64,000 bases of DNA from contig URPH01000006.1 of NCBI GenBank assembly GCA_900549665.1, positions 1-64,000 of the forward strand, in the 5' to 3' direction. This document shows, piece after piece, positions 35,911 through 44,439 of this stretch. The position numbers and the translations under genes were made by a program. The DNA comes from an uncultured Lachnospiraceae bacterium. GTDB taxonomy: Bacteria; Bacillota; Clostridia; Lachnospirales; Lachnospiraceae. Positions within the stretch are counted from its first letter, which is position 1; each line of letters begins with the position of its first letter. Under the pieces are notes generated by a model. The model was given only the letters and a program-made list of their open reading frames with translations, did no database searches and was not told the DNA's origin.

Positions 35911-35973
35911 GTTTGGTTTCAAAAAATACAATTTCTTGCAAAAACAGGCAGAAAATATAAGCCGAAACCAAAC
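35911..35973. repeat. Inverted repeat downstream of the glycosylase gene
   Basis: Perfect 10-bp arms GTTTGGTTTC (35911-35920) and GAAACCAAAC (35964-35973) 43 bases apart, in an A-rich spacer (35889-36137) that also repeats TTGCAAGAA/TTCTTGCAA-like words five times. A loose hairpin or protein-binding site; there is no T-run. Confidence 0.4.
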
Positions 35974-36137
35974 AAAAAACATATAATCATCTTTTAATGC
36001 GAAAACAAAAAACGACAAGAAATTCCTTTGTTTTCAAGGTTTCTTTGTTTTATAACATAAGTTTGCAAGAACACTTGCAAAAAATGACATGATTTTTTTC
36101 TTGCATTTTTAAAAGCTGTGCTCCGGAAAATAAGTAT

Positions 36138-36170
36138 AAAAAAAGATCTGCTTTGACAGGCAGATCTTTA
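36138..36170 (-). terminator. Terminator of the MntR-like regulator gene
   Basis: On the minus strand, AAAGATCTGCC pairs with GGCAGATCTTT-type arms around a 6-7 base loop and is followed by TTTTTT. It lies 16 bases past the regulator stop. Confidence 0.8.
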
Positions 36171-36185
36171 AATAACTATAGAAAT

Positions 36186-36557
36186 TTATTTGCTTGCATT
36201 TTTGACATATTTTTTAATTGCTTCAAAACTCTCGGGACTGATGACGTGCTCGATCTGGCAGGCATCATCTGTGGCGATGGTGCTGTCAACGCCAAGTGAA
36301 ATCAGCCATTTGGATAAAAATTCATGCCTTTCAAAAATCATATCTGCAATTGCTTTTCCGGATTCGGTTAAATAGATAAATCCTGCATCCGTTACGGTAA
36401 TATATCCCTGTTCTCTTAAATTTTTCATTGCAATGCTGACGCTGGACTTTTTGAAGCCGAGTGCATTGGCAATATCTACGGAACGTACAACAGGTAAAGT
36501 GTTCCCCAACATTAATATTGTTTCTAGATAGTTTTCGGAAGATGCGTTTGTTGCCAT
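36186..36557 (-). CDS. DtxR/MntR-family metal-dependent regulator
   Basis: 123 residues. N-terminal winged helix with ASSENYLETILMLGNTLPVVRSVDIANALGFKKSSVSIAMKNLREQGYITV, then a metal-binding/dimer domain (RHEFLSKWLISLGV, DACQIEHVISPESFEAIKKYV) with the Cys/Glu/His ligand set of Mn/Fe sensors. It lacks a C-terminal SH3 domain, as MntR does. AGGAGG precedes ATG 36557; an in-frame ATG at 36593 lies upstream of that site. No metal transporter is adjacent, so its targets lie elsewhere. Confidence 0.88.
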   Translation of the reverse strand: MATNASSENYLETILMLGNTLPVVRSVDIANALGFKKSSVSIAMKNLREQGYITVTDAGFIYLTESGKAIADMIFERHEFLSKWLISLGVDSTIATDDACQIEHVISPESFEAIKKYVKNASK

Positions 36558-36621
36558 ACCGATAGAACCTCCTTTTGTGCTATAGATTGGCACAGACTGT
36601 CGTGGTGCTCAAAATATAAAA

Positions 36622-36644
36622 ATATGTATATGTATACACATATA
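36622..36644. promoter_or_regulatory. Palindromic TATGTATACACATA element upstream of the MntR-like gene
   Basis: A near-perfect palindrome centred on GTATAC (36632-36637), ATATGTATACACATAT, with a further GTATAC half site nearby at 36649. It lies between the divergent regulator and ferritin-like genes and is a plausible autoregulatory operator. No function is shown by sequence alone. Confidence 0.4.
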
Positions 36645-36845
36645 ACAAGTATACCTATTTTCAAAGGAATTGGCAACATTGGAATGGAGAAAACAAGGTG
36701 CGTTATTTTATTTTTTATCATTTTAAAGGTATATTTTTCATCATTAAGCAAATACTACGTCTTATAATCACATACTTCCATATTGCTCTGGATGCAGACA
36801 GCATTATATATGGAAGGATTAAAAAATAAATGGGAGGATACGGAC

Positions 36846-37304
36846 GTGATTTTGACAGAAAAAGAGACAACAACGATTCAGGATTTACAGACACAGGAGC
36901 AGGCATGCATTGACAAATACAACCGTTATAGCAAAGAAGCTCATGATGAAGTGCTAAAGGATCTGTTTTCCGTGCTTGCGGATGAAGAACAAAAACACTT
37001 CGATTCACTGGGGCAGATTTTAAACGGAAAGGTACCGTCTTGTGATTGCAACGACAGTGAGGGAAAGGATTATAATCCCAAAGCAACCTATGACCAGCTG
37101 ACAAACAGTGATGATAAGAAAGAGGACAATTATCTTGCAACAGACTGTATCGGAACAGAAAAACTGATTTCCGGTGAATATAATTCCGATGTCTTTAATT
37201 TCTCAGGCAGTGATGTCAGAAAGCTTCTCGCCGATATTCAGGTAGAGGAACAGAATCATGCAGAAATGCTTTACAAGTATAAAACCGTAAACGGAATGTC
37301 ATAA
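36846..37304 (+). CDS. Ferritin-like / spore-coat (CotF-type) family protein
   Basis: 152 residues, mainly helical: LTEKETTTIQDLQTQEQACIDKYNRYSKEAHDEVLKDLFSVLADEEQKHFDSLGQIL, then a Cys-containing linker and a final helix VRKLLADIQVEEQNHAEMLYKY. The paired ExxH-like motifs (DEEQKH, EEQNH) fit a ferritin-like four-helix bundle as in CotF/CotJC-related coat proteins. A GTG start at 36846 is chosen since GGGAGG lies 10 bases before it; upstream ATGs in frame have no ribosome site. Its neighbour is a metal-responsive regulator on the other strand. Confidence 0.75.
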   Translation: MILTEKETTTIQDLQTQEQACIDKYNRYSKEAHDEVLKDLFSVLADEEQKHFDSLGQILNGKVPSCDCNDSEGKDYNPKATYDQLTNSDDKKEDNYLATDCIGTEKLISGEYNSDVFNFSGSDVRKLLADIQVEEQNHAEMLYKYKTVNGMS

Positions 37305-37313
37305 GGCTCCATG

Positions 37314-37352
37314 AAAATACCGAAAAATTGAAATATATTTTTCGGTATTTTT
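37314..37352 (+). terminator. Terminator after the ferritin-like gene
   Basis: AAAATACCGAAAAA pairs with TTTTTCGGTATTTT around a 10-base loop, with T-rich tail. Confidence 0.85.
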
Positions 37353-37384
37353 AATGGAATGTTAATGATTGTAGAATGATCCTA

Positions 37385-37393
37385 TGCTATAAT
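37385..37393 (+). promoter_or_regulatory. Extended -10 promoter of the MacAB-like operon
   Basis: TGCTATAAT, an extended -10 box, lies 62 bases before the ATPase gene. No good -35 was seen. Confidence 0.5.
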
Positions 37394-37454
37394 GGAAAAA
37401 ATCAGCCGGTGTGCAGACACGATTGGCTGATTAATAAAGGTAAAGGAAACAGAA

Positions 37455-38147
37455 ATGGACAATTTAATACAGATTACGGATATATGCAAGGTGTATAATC
37501 CGGGTGAGAATGAGGTACGGGCACTTGACCATGTCAGTTTAAATATCGACAAGGGCGAGTATGTTGCTATTATCGGACAGTCCGGCTCCGGCAAGTCAAC
37601 GCTTATGAATATGCTGGGATGTCTGGATGTGCCAAGCAGCGGTACTTACATATTAAACGGAACGGATGTTTCAAGTCTTTCGGATAACGAGCTTTCGGAT
37701 ATCAGAAATCAGGAGATCGGTTTTATATTCCAGGGATTTAATTTAATACCGAGTTTCACGGCCATTGAAAATGTGGAGCTGCCCTTATTGTACCGGGGTG
37801 TTTCCAGGTCCAAACGGCATGAGCTGGCGATACAGGCTCTTGAAAAGGTGGGGCTCGGTGCGCGTATGACGCACAAGCCGTCGGAAATGTCAGGTGGACA
37901 ACAGCAGAGGGTCGCGATTGCGCGTGCGATTGCACAGGCTCCGCCGGTGATTCTGGCGGATGAGCCGACCGGCAATCTGGACTCGGCCTCCAGTAAGGAA
38001 ATTATTGAAATACTGAAAAAACTTCATGCTGAAGGACGAACCGTTATTCTGATCACACATGACAATGAAATTGCAGCGCAGGCAAAGCGTGTAATACGGA
38101 TCAAGGACGGAAAAGTGGAAAGGGACTATATAAATGAAGACAAATAA
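37455..38147 (+). CDS. ABC transporter ATPase, MacB/LolD family
   Basis: 230 residues. Walker A GQSGSGKST, the MacB-family FQGFNLIPSFTAIENVELPLLYRG after the Q-loop, signature MSGGQQQR, Walker B VILADEPTGNLDS and H-loop ITHDNEIA. Its subunits power type-VII (mechanotransmission) transporters. The 3' end overlaps the adaptor gene by 14 bases. First gene of an ATPase-adaptor-permease operon for efflux of peptides, drugs or similar. Confidence 0.93.
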   Translation: MDNLIQITDICKVYNPGENEVRALDHVSLNIDKGEYVAIIGQSGSGKSTLMNMLGCLDVPSSGTYILNGTDVSSLSDNELSDIRNQEIGFIFQGFNLIPSFTAIENVELPLLYRGVSRSKRHELAIQALEKVGLGARMTHKPSEMSGGQQQRVAIARAIAQAPPVILADEPTGNLDSASSKEIIEILKKLHAEGRTVILITHDNEIAAQAKRVIRIKDGKVERDYINEDK

Positions 38148-39552
38148 AAAGAAAAAAATCATAATCATTGTGGCGGCCATTGTAGTTGTGCTTGTGATCG
38201 GTGTGAGCGTTTTATCCGGTATGGGCAGTGGCAGCAGCGGCTATCAGGTGGCAACGACGAAGGTACAGACCGAGGATATATCCAGTCGGATCGAAGTGTC
38301 CGGCACGGTTGAAAGTGAAGAATCAAAAACATATTTTGCACCGGTTGCGGGAATCGTAGCTGCATTAAACGCAGTCAATGGTGAAGAGGTCAAAAAAGGA
38401 GACGAGCTTCTTTCTTATGATTTAGAAGATTTACAGCGTGCTTCAGAGGAAGCAACGCTGAAAGCACAGGCTGATGAATACGGAATTGACGCAACCAATG
38501 CAACAATCCAGAAAGAGCAGAGTGATTATACAAAGGCAGTCAAAAATTATGATGACGCCATGGCTTTTGTGGTGCACTGGTCCTCCTGCCTGGAGAGTGC
38601 TTCCGCAAGCTACAATGAGGCTATGGCGGTATCCACGGAATATGATTCTTTGAAGGCAACGGTCGATCAGTACAAGATTCAGCAGGCAGATAATGCAACA
38701 CCCAATGAAGCGCTGGCTCAGCTCATCACCGAAGGCGATGCCAAGCTTGCAGAGCTTGCACAAAAGAAAGCACAGTATGATTATCCGGCTCTGGAAAAAG
38801 CGGTACAGACCTGCAGCAATGAATTAAATGAATACAAGGCTTTGGCAGAGCAGTACAAGGCAGAAAAGGTGGACAATCCGGCGCTGGCAAGCCAGAGCAA
38901 GCAGCAGGCAGTATTAAAAGAGATCAATGAGATGGAAAAAGAGGATGCCGGAAAGAGCTTAGAGAAAGCATCGGATGGAATTATTGCGGATTTTGACGGT
39001 ATCATTTCAGAGGTCGGTGTCGTACAGGGACAGAGCCTGCTTGAAGGAACCCAGCTTTTTACACTCCAGAGCAGTGACAGACTGAAGGTGACCGTACCCG
39101 TGACAAAATATGATCTCGGACAGGTAAAGACAGGTCTGAAAGCACAGATCACGATCAACGGCAACACTTATGACGGTAGTGTCACAAAGATCAGCAAGAT
39201 CGCAGGTAAAAATGAAAACGGAGCATCCACCATTGATGTAGACGTACATATTGACAATCCGGATGATCAGGTATACATCGGAATTGAAGGCAAGGTAAAG
39301 ATCGAATGTGAAACGGTACAGGATGCTATGGTTCTTCCTTTTTCCTGCGTCAATTATGATACAAAGGGATCCTTCTGCTATGTTGTGGAGGATGGAGTTG
39401 TCGTAAGAAGGGATGTTGTAACCGGAATTTCTTCGGATACCAAGATACAGATCGTAAGCGGCATTTCCAAAGATGACGTTGTAATTTCCGAGGTTACTTC
39501 CGATATTACGGAGGGCATGCCGGTCGTTGCATATGATGCCGAAGAAGAATAA
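38134..39552 (+). CDS. HlyD/MacA-type membrane-fusion adaptor
   Basis: 472 residues. One N-terminal membrane anchor (8-29, IIIIVAAIVVVLVIGVSVL), then split lipoyl domain (FAPVAGIVAALNAVNGEEVKKGD and later DGIIADFDGIISEVGVVQGQSL), a long coiled coil between them (about 110-275), beta-barrel (LKVTVPVTKYDLGQVKTGLKAQI) and membrane-proximal domain. In monoderm bacteria such adaptors dock on MacB-like permeases without an outer-membrane channel. Start overlaps the ATPase stop. Confidence 0.9.
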   Translation: MKTNKKKKIIIIVAAIVVVLVIGVSVLSGMGSGSSGYQVATTKVQTEDISSRIEVSGTVESEESKTYFAPVAGIVAALNAVNGEEVKKGDELLSYDLEDLQRASEEATLKAQADEYGIDATNATIQKEQSDYTKAVKNYDDAMAFVVHWSSCLESASASYNEAMAVSTEYDSLKATVDQYKIQQADNATPNEALAQLITEGDAKLAELAQKKAQYDYPALEKAVQTCSNELNEYKALAEQYKAEKVDNPALASQSKQQAVLKEINEMEKEDAGKSLEKASDGIIADFDGIISEVGVVQGQSLLEGTQLFTLQSSDRLKVTVPVTKYDLGQVKTGLKAQITINGNTYDGSVTKISKIAGKNENGASTIDVDVHIDNPDDQVYIGIEGKVKIECETVQDAMVLPFSCVNYDTKGSFCYVVEDGVVVRRDVVTGISSDTKIQIVSGISKDDVVISEVTSDITEGMPVVAYDAEEE

Positions 39553-39613
39553 GTATTGCATGCAAATCCGGTTGAATAAAATGAGATTATAAATAAGGAA
39601 AGACAGATATTTT

Positions 39614-40831
39614 ATGGGACAATTAGCGGAATACATAAAAATGGCTTTAAAAAATATAAAGAGCAATAAAGGGCGCTCTTTTCTGACCATGCTTGGTATT
39701 ATCATCGGTATTTCCTCCGTTATCATGATCATTTCCGTCGGAAACGGCGTGTCCGGTTCTGTCAGCAGTGATTTAAATGAGATTGGAAACGGACTGATTG
39801 CCATTTATTCAATGGACAACGGAGATTATCAGGCAATCGAGTTTACGGATGATGATCTTACTGCTTTAATGGAAAAGGTACCGTATATCAAAGGGGCAAC
39901 CGGTCAGATTTCGTCTTATATCAATGCGGTCGGACCCAAAGGAAATTTTCAGGCCTACGCATACTCAGGCAACCAGTATCTGCAGTATCATGCCCCAGAG
40001 CCGATCATAAAAGGGGCCTATTTTACGGAGAGTGATGTAGAAAATGCCGCAAAGGTATGTGTTATCCGTGAAAGCGGTGCCATGGCGATGTTTGGGACGA
40101 CGGATGTTGTTGGAAAGACTTTTGAGGTTTCCCAGTGGGGACAGACCTTTGAATTGAAGATTGTAGGTGTGCAGGCTGACAATTCCTCCACTCTGCTCAA
40201 TATGATGGGATCTTTTGATCAGGTTGAATTTGATATGCCGATCACGACCTTTGCTTCTAATTTTGGATTTTATGCTGACAGCTTTTCCGAGATCATGATC
40301 TACGGAGACGGCAATGAGCACAATACGGAGGTGGCACAAAAATCCATGCAGCTTTTGGAGGCGCGCCACAGAGTTACCGGTCAGGGCGTGGTATTGGTGC
40401 AGAGCTTTAGTGACCAGCTGTCACAGATCACCGGTATTATTGATGTTATTACGATATTTATTGTGCTGGTAGCAGCCATTGCGCTTTTGGTTGGCGGTAT
40501 CGGTGTAATGAATATTATGCTGGTTTCCGTGACGGAGCGGACAAGGGAAATCGGTATCCGCAAGGCACTCGGCGCACGTACCAGATCCATTCTGATGCAG
40601 TTTTTGTTTGAATCGGCGATCATCACGCTGCTTGGCGGAATTATTGGTATTATTTTAGGCTCACTCGGTGCGGTTTTGGTTTGCAGCCTGATCGGTTTCC
40701 ATGCTAAAATTTCTGTAACAACCGTGATTGTGGCAACACTGTTTTCTTCGGCTGTCGGTATTTTCTTTGGTATTTACCCGGCCAAACGTGCGGCAAAGCT
40801 TAGCCCGATCGAAGCATTAAGACATGAGTAA
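39614..40831 (+). CDS. MacB-type ABC transporter permease (FtsX fold)
   Basis: 405 residues. N-terminal helix (SFLTMLGIIIGISSVIMIISVGNG), large exterior MacB core domain (about 50-270), then three C-terminal helices with the FtsX/MacB motif SVTERTREIGIRKALGARTRSILMQFLFESAIITLLGG and the ending YPAKRAAKLSPIEALRHE. Permease partner of the upstream ATPase and adaptor; 61 bases separate it from the adaptor gene. Confidence 0.93.
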   Translation: MGQLAEYIKMALKNIKSNKGRSFLTMLGIIIGISSVIMIISVGNGVSGSVSSDLNEIGNGLIAIYSMDNGDYQAIEFTDDDLTALMEKVPYIKGATGQISSYINAVGPKGNFQAYAYSGNQYLQYHAPEPIIKGAYFTESDVENAAKVCVIRESGAMAMFGTTDVVGKTFEVSQWGQTFELKIVGVQADNSSTLLNMMGSFDQVEFDMPITTFASNFGFYADSFSEIMIYGDGNEHNTEVAQKSMQLLEARHRVTGQGVVLVQSFSDQLSQITGIIDVITIFIVLVAAIALLVGGIGVMNIMLVSVTERTREIGIRKALGARTRSILMQFLFESAIITLLGGIIGIILGSLGAVLVCSLIGFHAKISVTTVIVATLFSSAVGIFFGIYPAKRAAKLSPIEALRHE

Positions 40832-40946
40832 TTGGATTTGAAAGAGGCAGTGGCCATTAATAAGTGCATAGATTTCAAAAAATACGCACATACTTTTACA
40901 TGTATGAAATGTGTTTTACAACATATGGTAAAAGGAGTGTGTCGGT

Positions 40947-42281
40947 ATGAATTATTTGGAAGTAAAAGAGGTAATCGGTAGAGAAATTTTGGATTCGAGG
41001 GGAAATCCTACGGTTGAGGCGGAGGTTGTGCTTGCCTGTGGAGCGCGCGGACGGGGAATTGCTCCGAGCGGTGCATCGACCGGTGAGTTTGAGGCGCTGG
41101 AGCTTCGGGACAAAAATCCGGACCGTTATCTTGGAAAAGGTGTTCTGACAGCGGTTGAAAATGTGAATACAGTCATTGCACAGGCTCTTGTCGGGCTGGA
41201 TGCATCCGATATTTACAAGCTGGACGCTGCCATGATCGCGGCTGACGGGACAACGGACAAGTCGGGACTGGGTGCCAATGCTATTTTGGCGGTATCGATT
41301 GCTGCGGTAAAAGCAGCAGCGCAGGCATTGAATCTGCCGGTTTACCGGTTTCTCGGAGGCGTATCACAGACCTGTCTGCCCATTCCGATGATGAACATTT
41401 TAAATGGTGGTGCCCATGCCCACAATTCCATTGATTTTCAGGAATTTATGATCATGCCGGTTGGAGCTTCCTCCTTTAGAGATGCGCTCCGCATGGGAAC
41501 CGAGGTATATCACAGCTTAAAAAAGGTACTGGAAAACAGAGGATTATCGACGGCAGTTGGTGATGAAGGCGGATTTGCACCGGATGTTGCAGATGTTGAG
41601 GAAGTGCTGAAGCTTTTGACGGAAGCTATTGAGCATGCCGGATATGTGTGTGGAAAGGATATCTGTTTTGCGCTGGACGTTGCGGCCAGTGAATGGAAGC
41701 CGCAAAAAGAAACCGGCATGATGAATGCGGAACACAAGATCACAGGACAGAGCAGTTATCACCTGCCCAAGGCCGGGACGGATTATACGTCGGATGAGCT
41801 GATCGAGCTTTATAAAAACATGGTTTCCAAATATCCGATCATTTCTATTGAGGATCCACTGGATGAAGAGGACTGGACGGGCTGGAAAAAGATCACGAAG
41901 GAGCTGGGCGACAAGGTGCAGTTGGTCGGTGATGACTTGTTTGTTACCAATACTTCAAGACTGGGTAAGGGAATTGAAGAAAAGTGTGGCAATTCTATTT
42001 TGATCAAGTTAAATCAGATTGGCACGGTTTCAGAAACTTTGGAAGCCATCAAGATGGCACATCAGGCCGGTTATACGGCAATCGCTTCCCATCGTTCCGG
42101 TGAAACCGAGGATACGACCATTGCGGATCTTTCGGTTGCATTGGGATGTGGACAGATCAAGACGGGAGCACCGTGCCGGAGTGAGCGTGTGGCAAAGTAC
42201 AATCAGCTGTTAAGAATTGAGGAAGAGCTGGGATTTGCGGCTGTTTACGGAGATCCTGCCTTTAAAAAGTTGGTTTTATAA
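40947..42281 (+). CDS. eno: Enolase
   Basis: 444 residues; converts 2-phosphoglycerate to phosphoenolpyruvate. The N-terminal VIGREILDSRGNPTVEAEV, GAIAPSGASTGEFEALELRD-like loop, MMNILNGGAHAHNSIDFQEFMI, the metal Asp/Glu in FALDVAASEW and ISIEDPLDEEDW and GDDLFVTN, signature ILIKLNQIGTVSET, and active-site SHRSGETEDTTIADL are all present. AAAGGAG precedes the ATG. It stands alone with its own terminator. Length is slightly above the usual 430, due to a stretch around 250-275. Confidence 0.97.
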   Translation: MNYLEVKEVIGREILDSRGNPTVEAEVVLACGARGRGIAPSGASTGEFEALELRDKNPDRYLGKGVLTAVENVNTVIAQALVGLDASDIYKLDAAMIAADGTTDKSGLGANAILAVSIAAVKAAAQALNLPVYRFLGGVSQTCLPIPMMNILNGGAHAHNSIDFQEFMIMPVGASSFRDALRMGTEVYHSLKKVLENRGLSTAVGDEGGFAPDVADVEEVLKLLTEAIEHAGYVCGKDICFALDVAASEWKPQKETGMMNAEHKITGQSSYHLPKAGTDYTSDELIELYKNMVSKYPIISIEDPLDEEDWTGWKKITKELGDKVQLVGDDLFVTNTSRLGKGIEEKCGNSILIKLNQIGTVSETLEAIKMAHQAGYTAIASHRSGETEDTTIADLSVALGCGQIKTGAPCRSERVAKYNQLLRIEEELGFAAVYGDPAFKKLVL

Positions 42282-42346
42282 TAAAGGTGTATTTAAGAAA
42301 GATGTTTTGCTGTAAAGTTATGTAAACTATCAGCATAACGAACTGA

Positions 42347-42409
42347 AAGAAGGAAATCATAACGGATAATTCATATTTTATGAAATATTTGTGATGGATT
42401 TCCTTTTTT
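42347..42409 (+). terminator. Terminator after enolase
   Basis: AAGGAAATCAT and ATGGATTTCCTT arms pair (one mismatch) around a 30-base AT-rich loop, followed by TTTTT. Confidence 0.65.
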
Positions 42410-42553
42410 ACATATATTATGATGGTATCAGGGGCAAACATGAGAAAGTTGTGATTTATGCAGTAAATCAGCGGATTTCAAATGTTTGAGAATTGCGGGA
42501 GCTGCTTTGCGGCGGAGTAATTGAGAAAATTCAAGAATGAAAGGGGCATGTAT

Positions 42554-44290
42554 ATGAAAGTGGGAAATGAAATAAAGAGCAAAATGAAAAGTCTGGCGAA
42601 AGACAACACGGAAAGTATGACGAAAACCATAATGATAGATAGGCTGAAAAATAAATCTTTGGCAACTTTAAAAATTATGTTGTGCAGTATGATTATTGCA
42701 GTTATGTCAACTGGATGTAGTATAAACAAATCGGACAATACATCCGAAACAGGGAATAATGTGCAATCAGATCATATATCTGAATCGGATGAAAATACGC
42801 AATCAGATGGCACAGACAAATCCGCCGGAAGTTCAGACAACGGACAGGATGGGGTCGGAAATCATGCTGTAAAATCTTATGATGGCAATAATATTATTTA
42901 TACATACCAAAATATCACGCTTACCCTGCCGGAAGCATGGGAAGGCAGGTATGTGATCACGGAAAATGAGGATCAAAAAGGTTTTACCGTATTGCAGAAG
43001 GCCTCCAATGACAAGCAGGAGGGCTGGGGATTTTTATTTTCCATTTATGCATCGGATATGCCCTATGTGGATATGCCCGGAGGGGAAGCACTGGCATATA
43101 CAAAGGATAAGATCTATTATTTTTCGACGCCGACCGATGTGCCGTATGATTGTGAGGATGCAAAGGTTAGCGAGGATTATCAGGATATGATGCAGGATTT
43201 TCCTTTTATTGAGGCATCGGTTGTGATCGATGAGCCCGGCGTGCACCGCAATGCGTCCGAATATGTGTATCCGATGAGTGAGTATTATCCGCTGACAGAG
43301 GATATGCTTGTCAATATGAGCGACAACGACCTGTGGCTGGCGCGCAATGAGATTTATGCACGGCACGGTTATCATTTCAAAAATCCCTATCTGCAGCTCT
43401 ATTTTGGACGCTATGCATGGTATGAGGACCGCGGGGATGATTTTTCGGAAGATGAATTTTCGCAGATTGAAAAAGACAATATCCGTCTGTTGCAAAAAAT
43501 GGAAAATGACTATGCAGACAATCATCCCTATCCAAAGGAAGAGGCAGTTGGCAGGGAGGTTTCTGTGGATCTGACCGGAAACGGCAGGAAAAACACGATC
43601 CTGTATCAGATAAAAACAGATGAAAATGATTATGAAAAAGCATTGCTTACGATTGACAAAACGGTCTATGATCTGGAAAATGATTTTGATATTTATATGG
43701 ATTCGCCGGAGACGGAAAAATTTTACATAACGGATATTTCACCTTATTTTGACGGACTGGAAATTGCCATTGCAGACTACGGACCGAGTGATGATCCGGT
43801 AACACATTTCTTTATTTATAATGAAAAAACAGGACTTAAAAAGATCGGAAGCGTTCCGGGATTTCCAATGAAACAGATGGGGTATCAAGATGGTTTTGTT
43901 GAGGGTGGTGTCTATGGTTATGGCAGGGGCATGACGCTTGATGTGCATGAATACAAGGTGTATTACTGGTATGATTATGACAATCAGGAGCTGGTGCTGC
44001 AGGAAGGGGCAGACAGTCACTATGATCTGCCGAGGACACATGTGCTGACGGCTGATCTGCCATTGCATTATACCATGGATGAAGCCTCTGCGACCTTTAC
44101 ACTGCCAAAGGGCAGCAGGACATTTTTTAAACAGTGTATCGGTTCAGAATGGGTGCTTGTACATGGACCGGACGGCGCAGAGGGGTATGTCCACTATACA
44201 GAAAGCCGTGATGGGGAGATCTTCCCTTATCTTAATGAGATTTCAATGGATGCAGAGCAGGTTTTTGAAGGGCTTTTGGTCTATGACTGA
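42554..44290 (+). CDS. YARHG-domain lipoprotein
   Basis: 578 residues. An unusually long basic N terminus of about 35 residues comes before the hydrophobic signal (TLKIMLCSMIIAVMSTGC) and lipobox Cys near 54. A Ser/Asp/Asn-rich linker, a domain of unknown type, and the YARHG motif region (LVNMSDNDLWLARNEIYARHGYHFKNPYLQLYF) near 255-295 follow, then a long beta-rich part and an SH3-like C-terminal region (TLPKGSRTFFKQCIGSEWVLV). YARHG proteins are surface-exposed with unknown function. AAGGGG lies 7 bases before ATG 42554; in-frame ATGs at 42521 and 42548 are less suitable. Confidence 0.82.
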   Translation: MKVGNEIKSKMKSLAKDNTESMTKTIMIDRLKNKSLATLKIMLCSMIIAVMSTGCSINKSDNTSETGNNVQSDHISESDENTQSDGTDKSAGSSDNGQDGVGNHAVKSYDGNNIIYTYQNITLTLPEAWEGRYVITENEDQKGFTVLQKASNDKQEGWGFLFSIYASDMPYVDMPGGEALAYTKDKIYYFSTPTDVPYDCEDAKVSEDYQDMMQDFPFIEASVVIDEPGVHRNASEYVYPMSEYYPLTEDMLVNMSDNDLWLARNEIYARHGYHFKNPYLQLYFGRYAWYEDRGDDFSEDEFSQIEKDNIRLLQKMENDYADNHPYPKEEAVGREVSVDLTGNGRKNTILYQIKTDENDYEKALLTIDKTVYDLENDFDIYMDSPETEKFYITDISPYFDGLEIAIADYGPSDDPVTHFFIYNEKTGLKKIGSVPGFPMKQMGYQDGFVEGGVYGYGRGMTLDVHEYKVYYWYDYDNQELVLQEGADSHYDLPRTHVLTADLPLHYTMDEASATFTLPKGSRTFFKQCIGSEWVLVHGPDGAEGYVHYTESRDGEIFPYLNEISMDAEQVFEGLLVYD

Positions 44291-44314
44291 TGAATTTCGC
44301 ATCCGGTGGCAATA

Positions 44315-44343
44315 TTGCTTTTCGGATATAAATTCTTTATAAT
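44315..44343 (+). promoter_or_regulatory. Sigma-A promoter of the rRNA methyltransferase operon
   Basis: -35 TTGCTT (44315-44320), 17-base spacer, -10 TATAAT (44338-44343), about 97 bases before the ATG. Confidence 0.6.
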
Positions 44344-44439
44344 GGAAAAGCGATGTTAAAAATAGAAAATAGAAAACAGACATTGTAAATAAAAAAAGCT
44401 GTGTTATAGAGAAAGCACTGAAACAGAAAGTAATAATCT

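Noticed and set aside
39007..39804. 265-residue minus-strand frame opposite the MacA-like adaptor and permease genes
   Set aside because: It is antisense to two well-supported genes, has no ribosome site and no recognisable motif.
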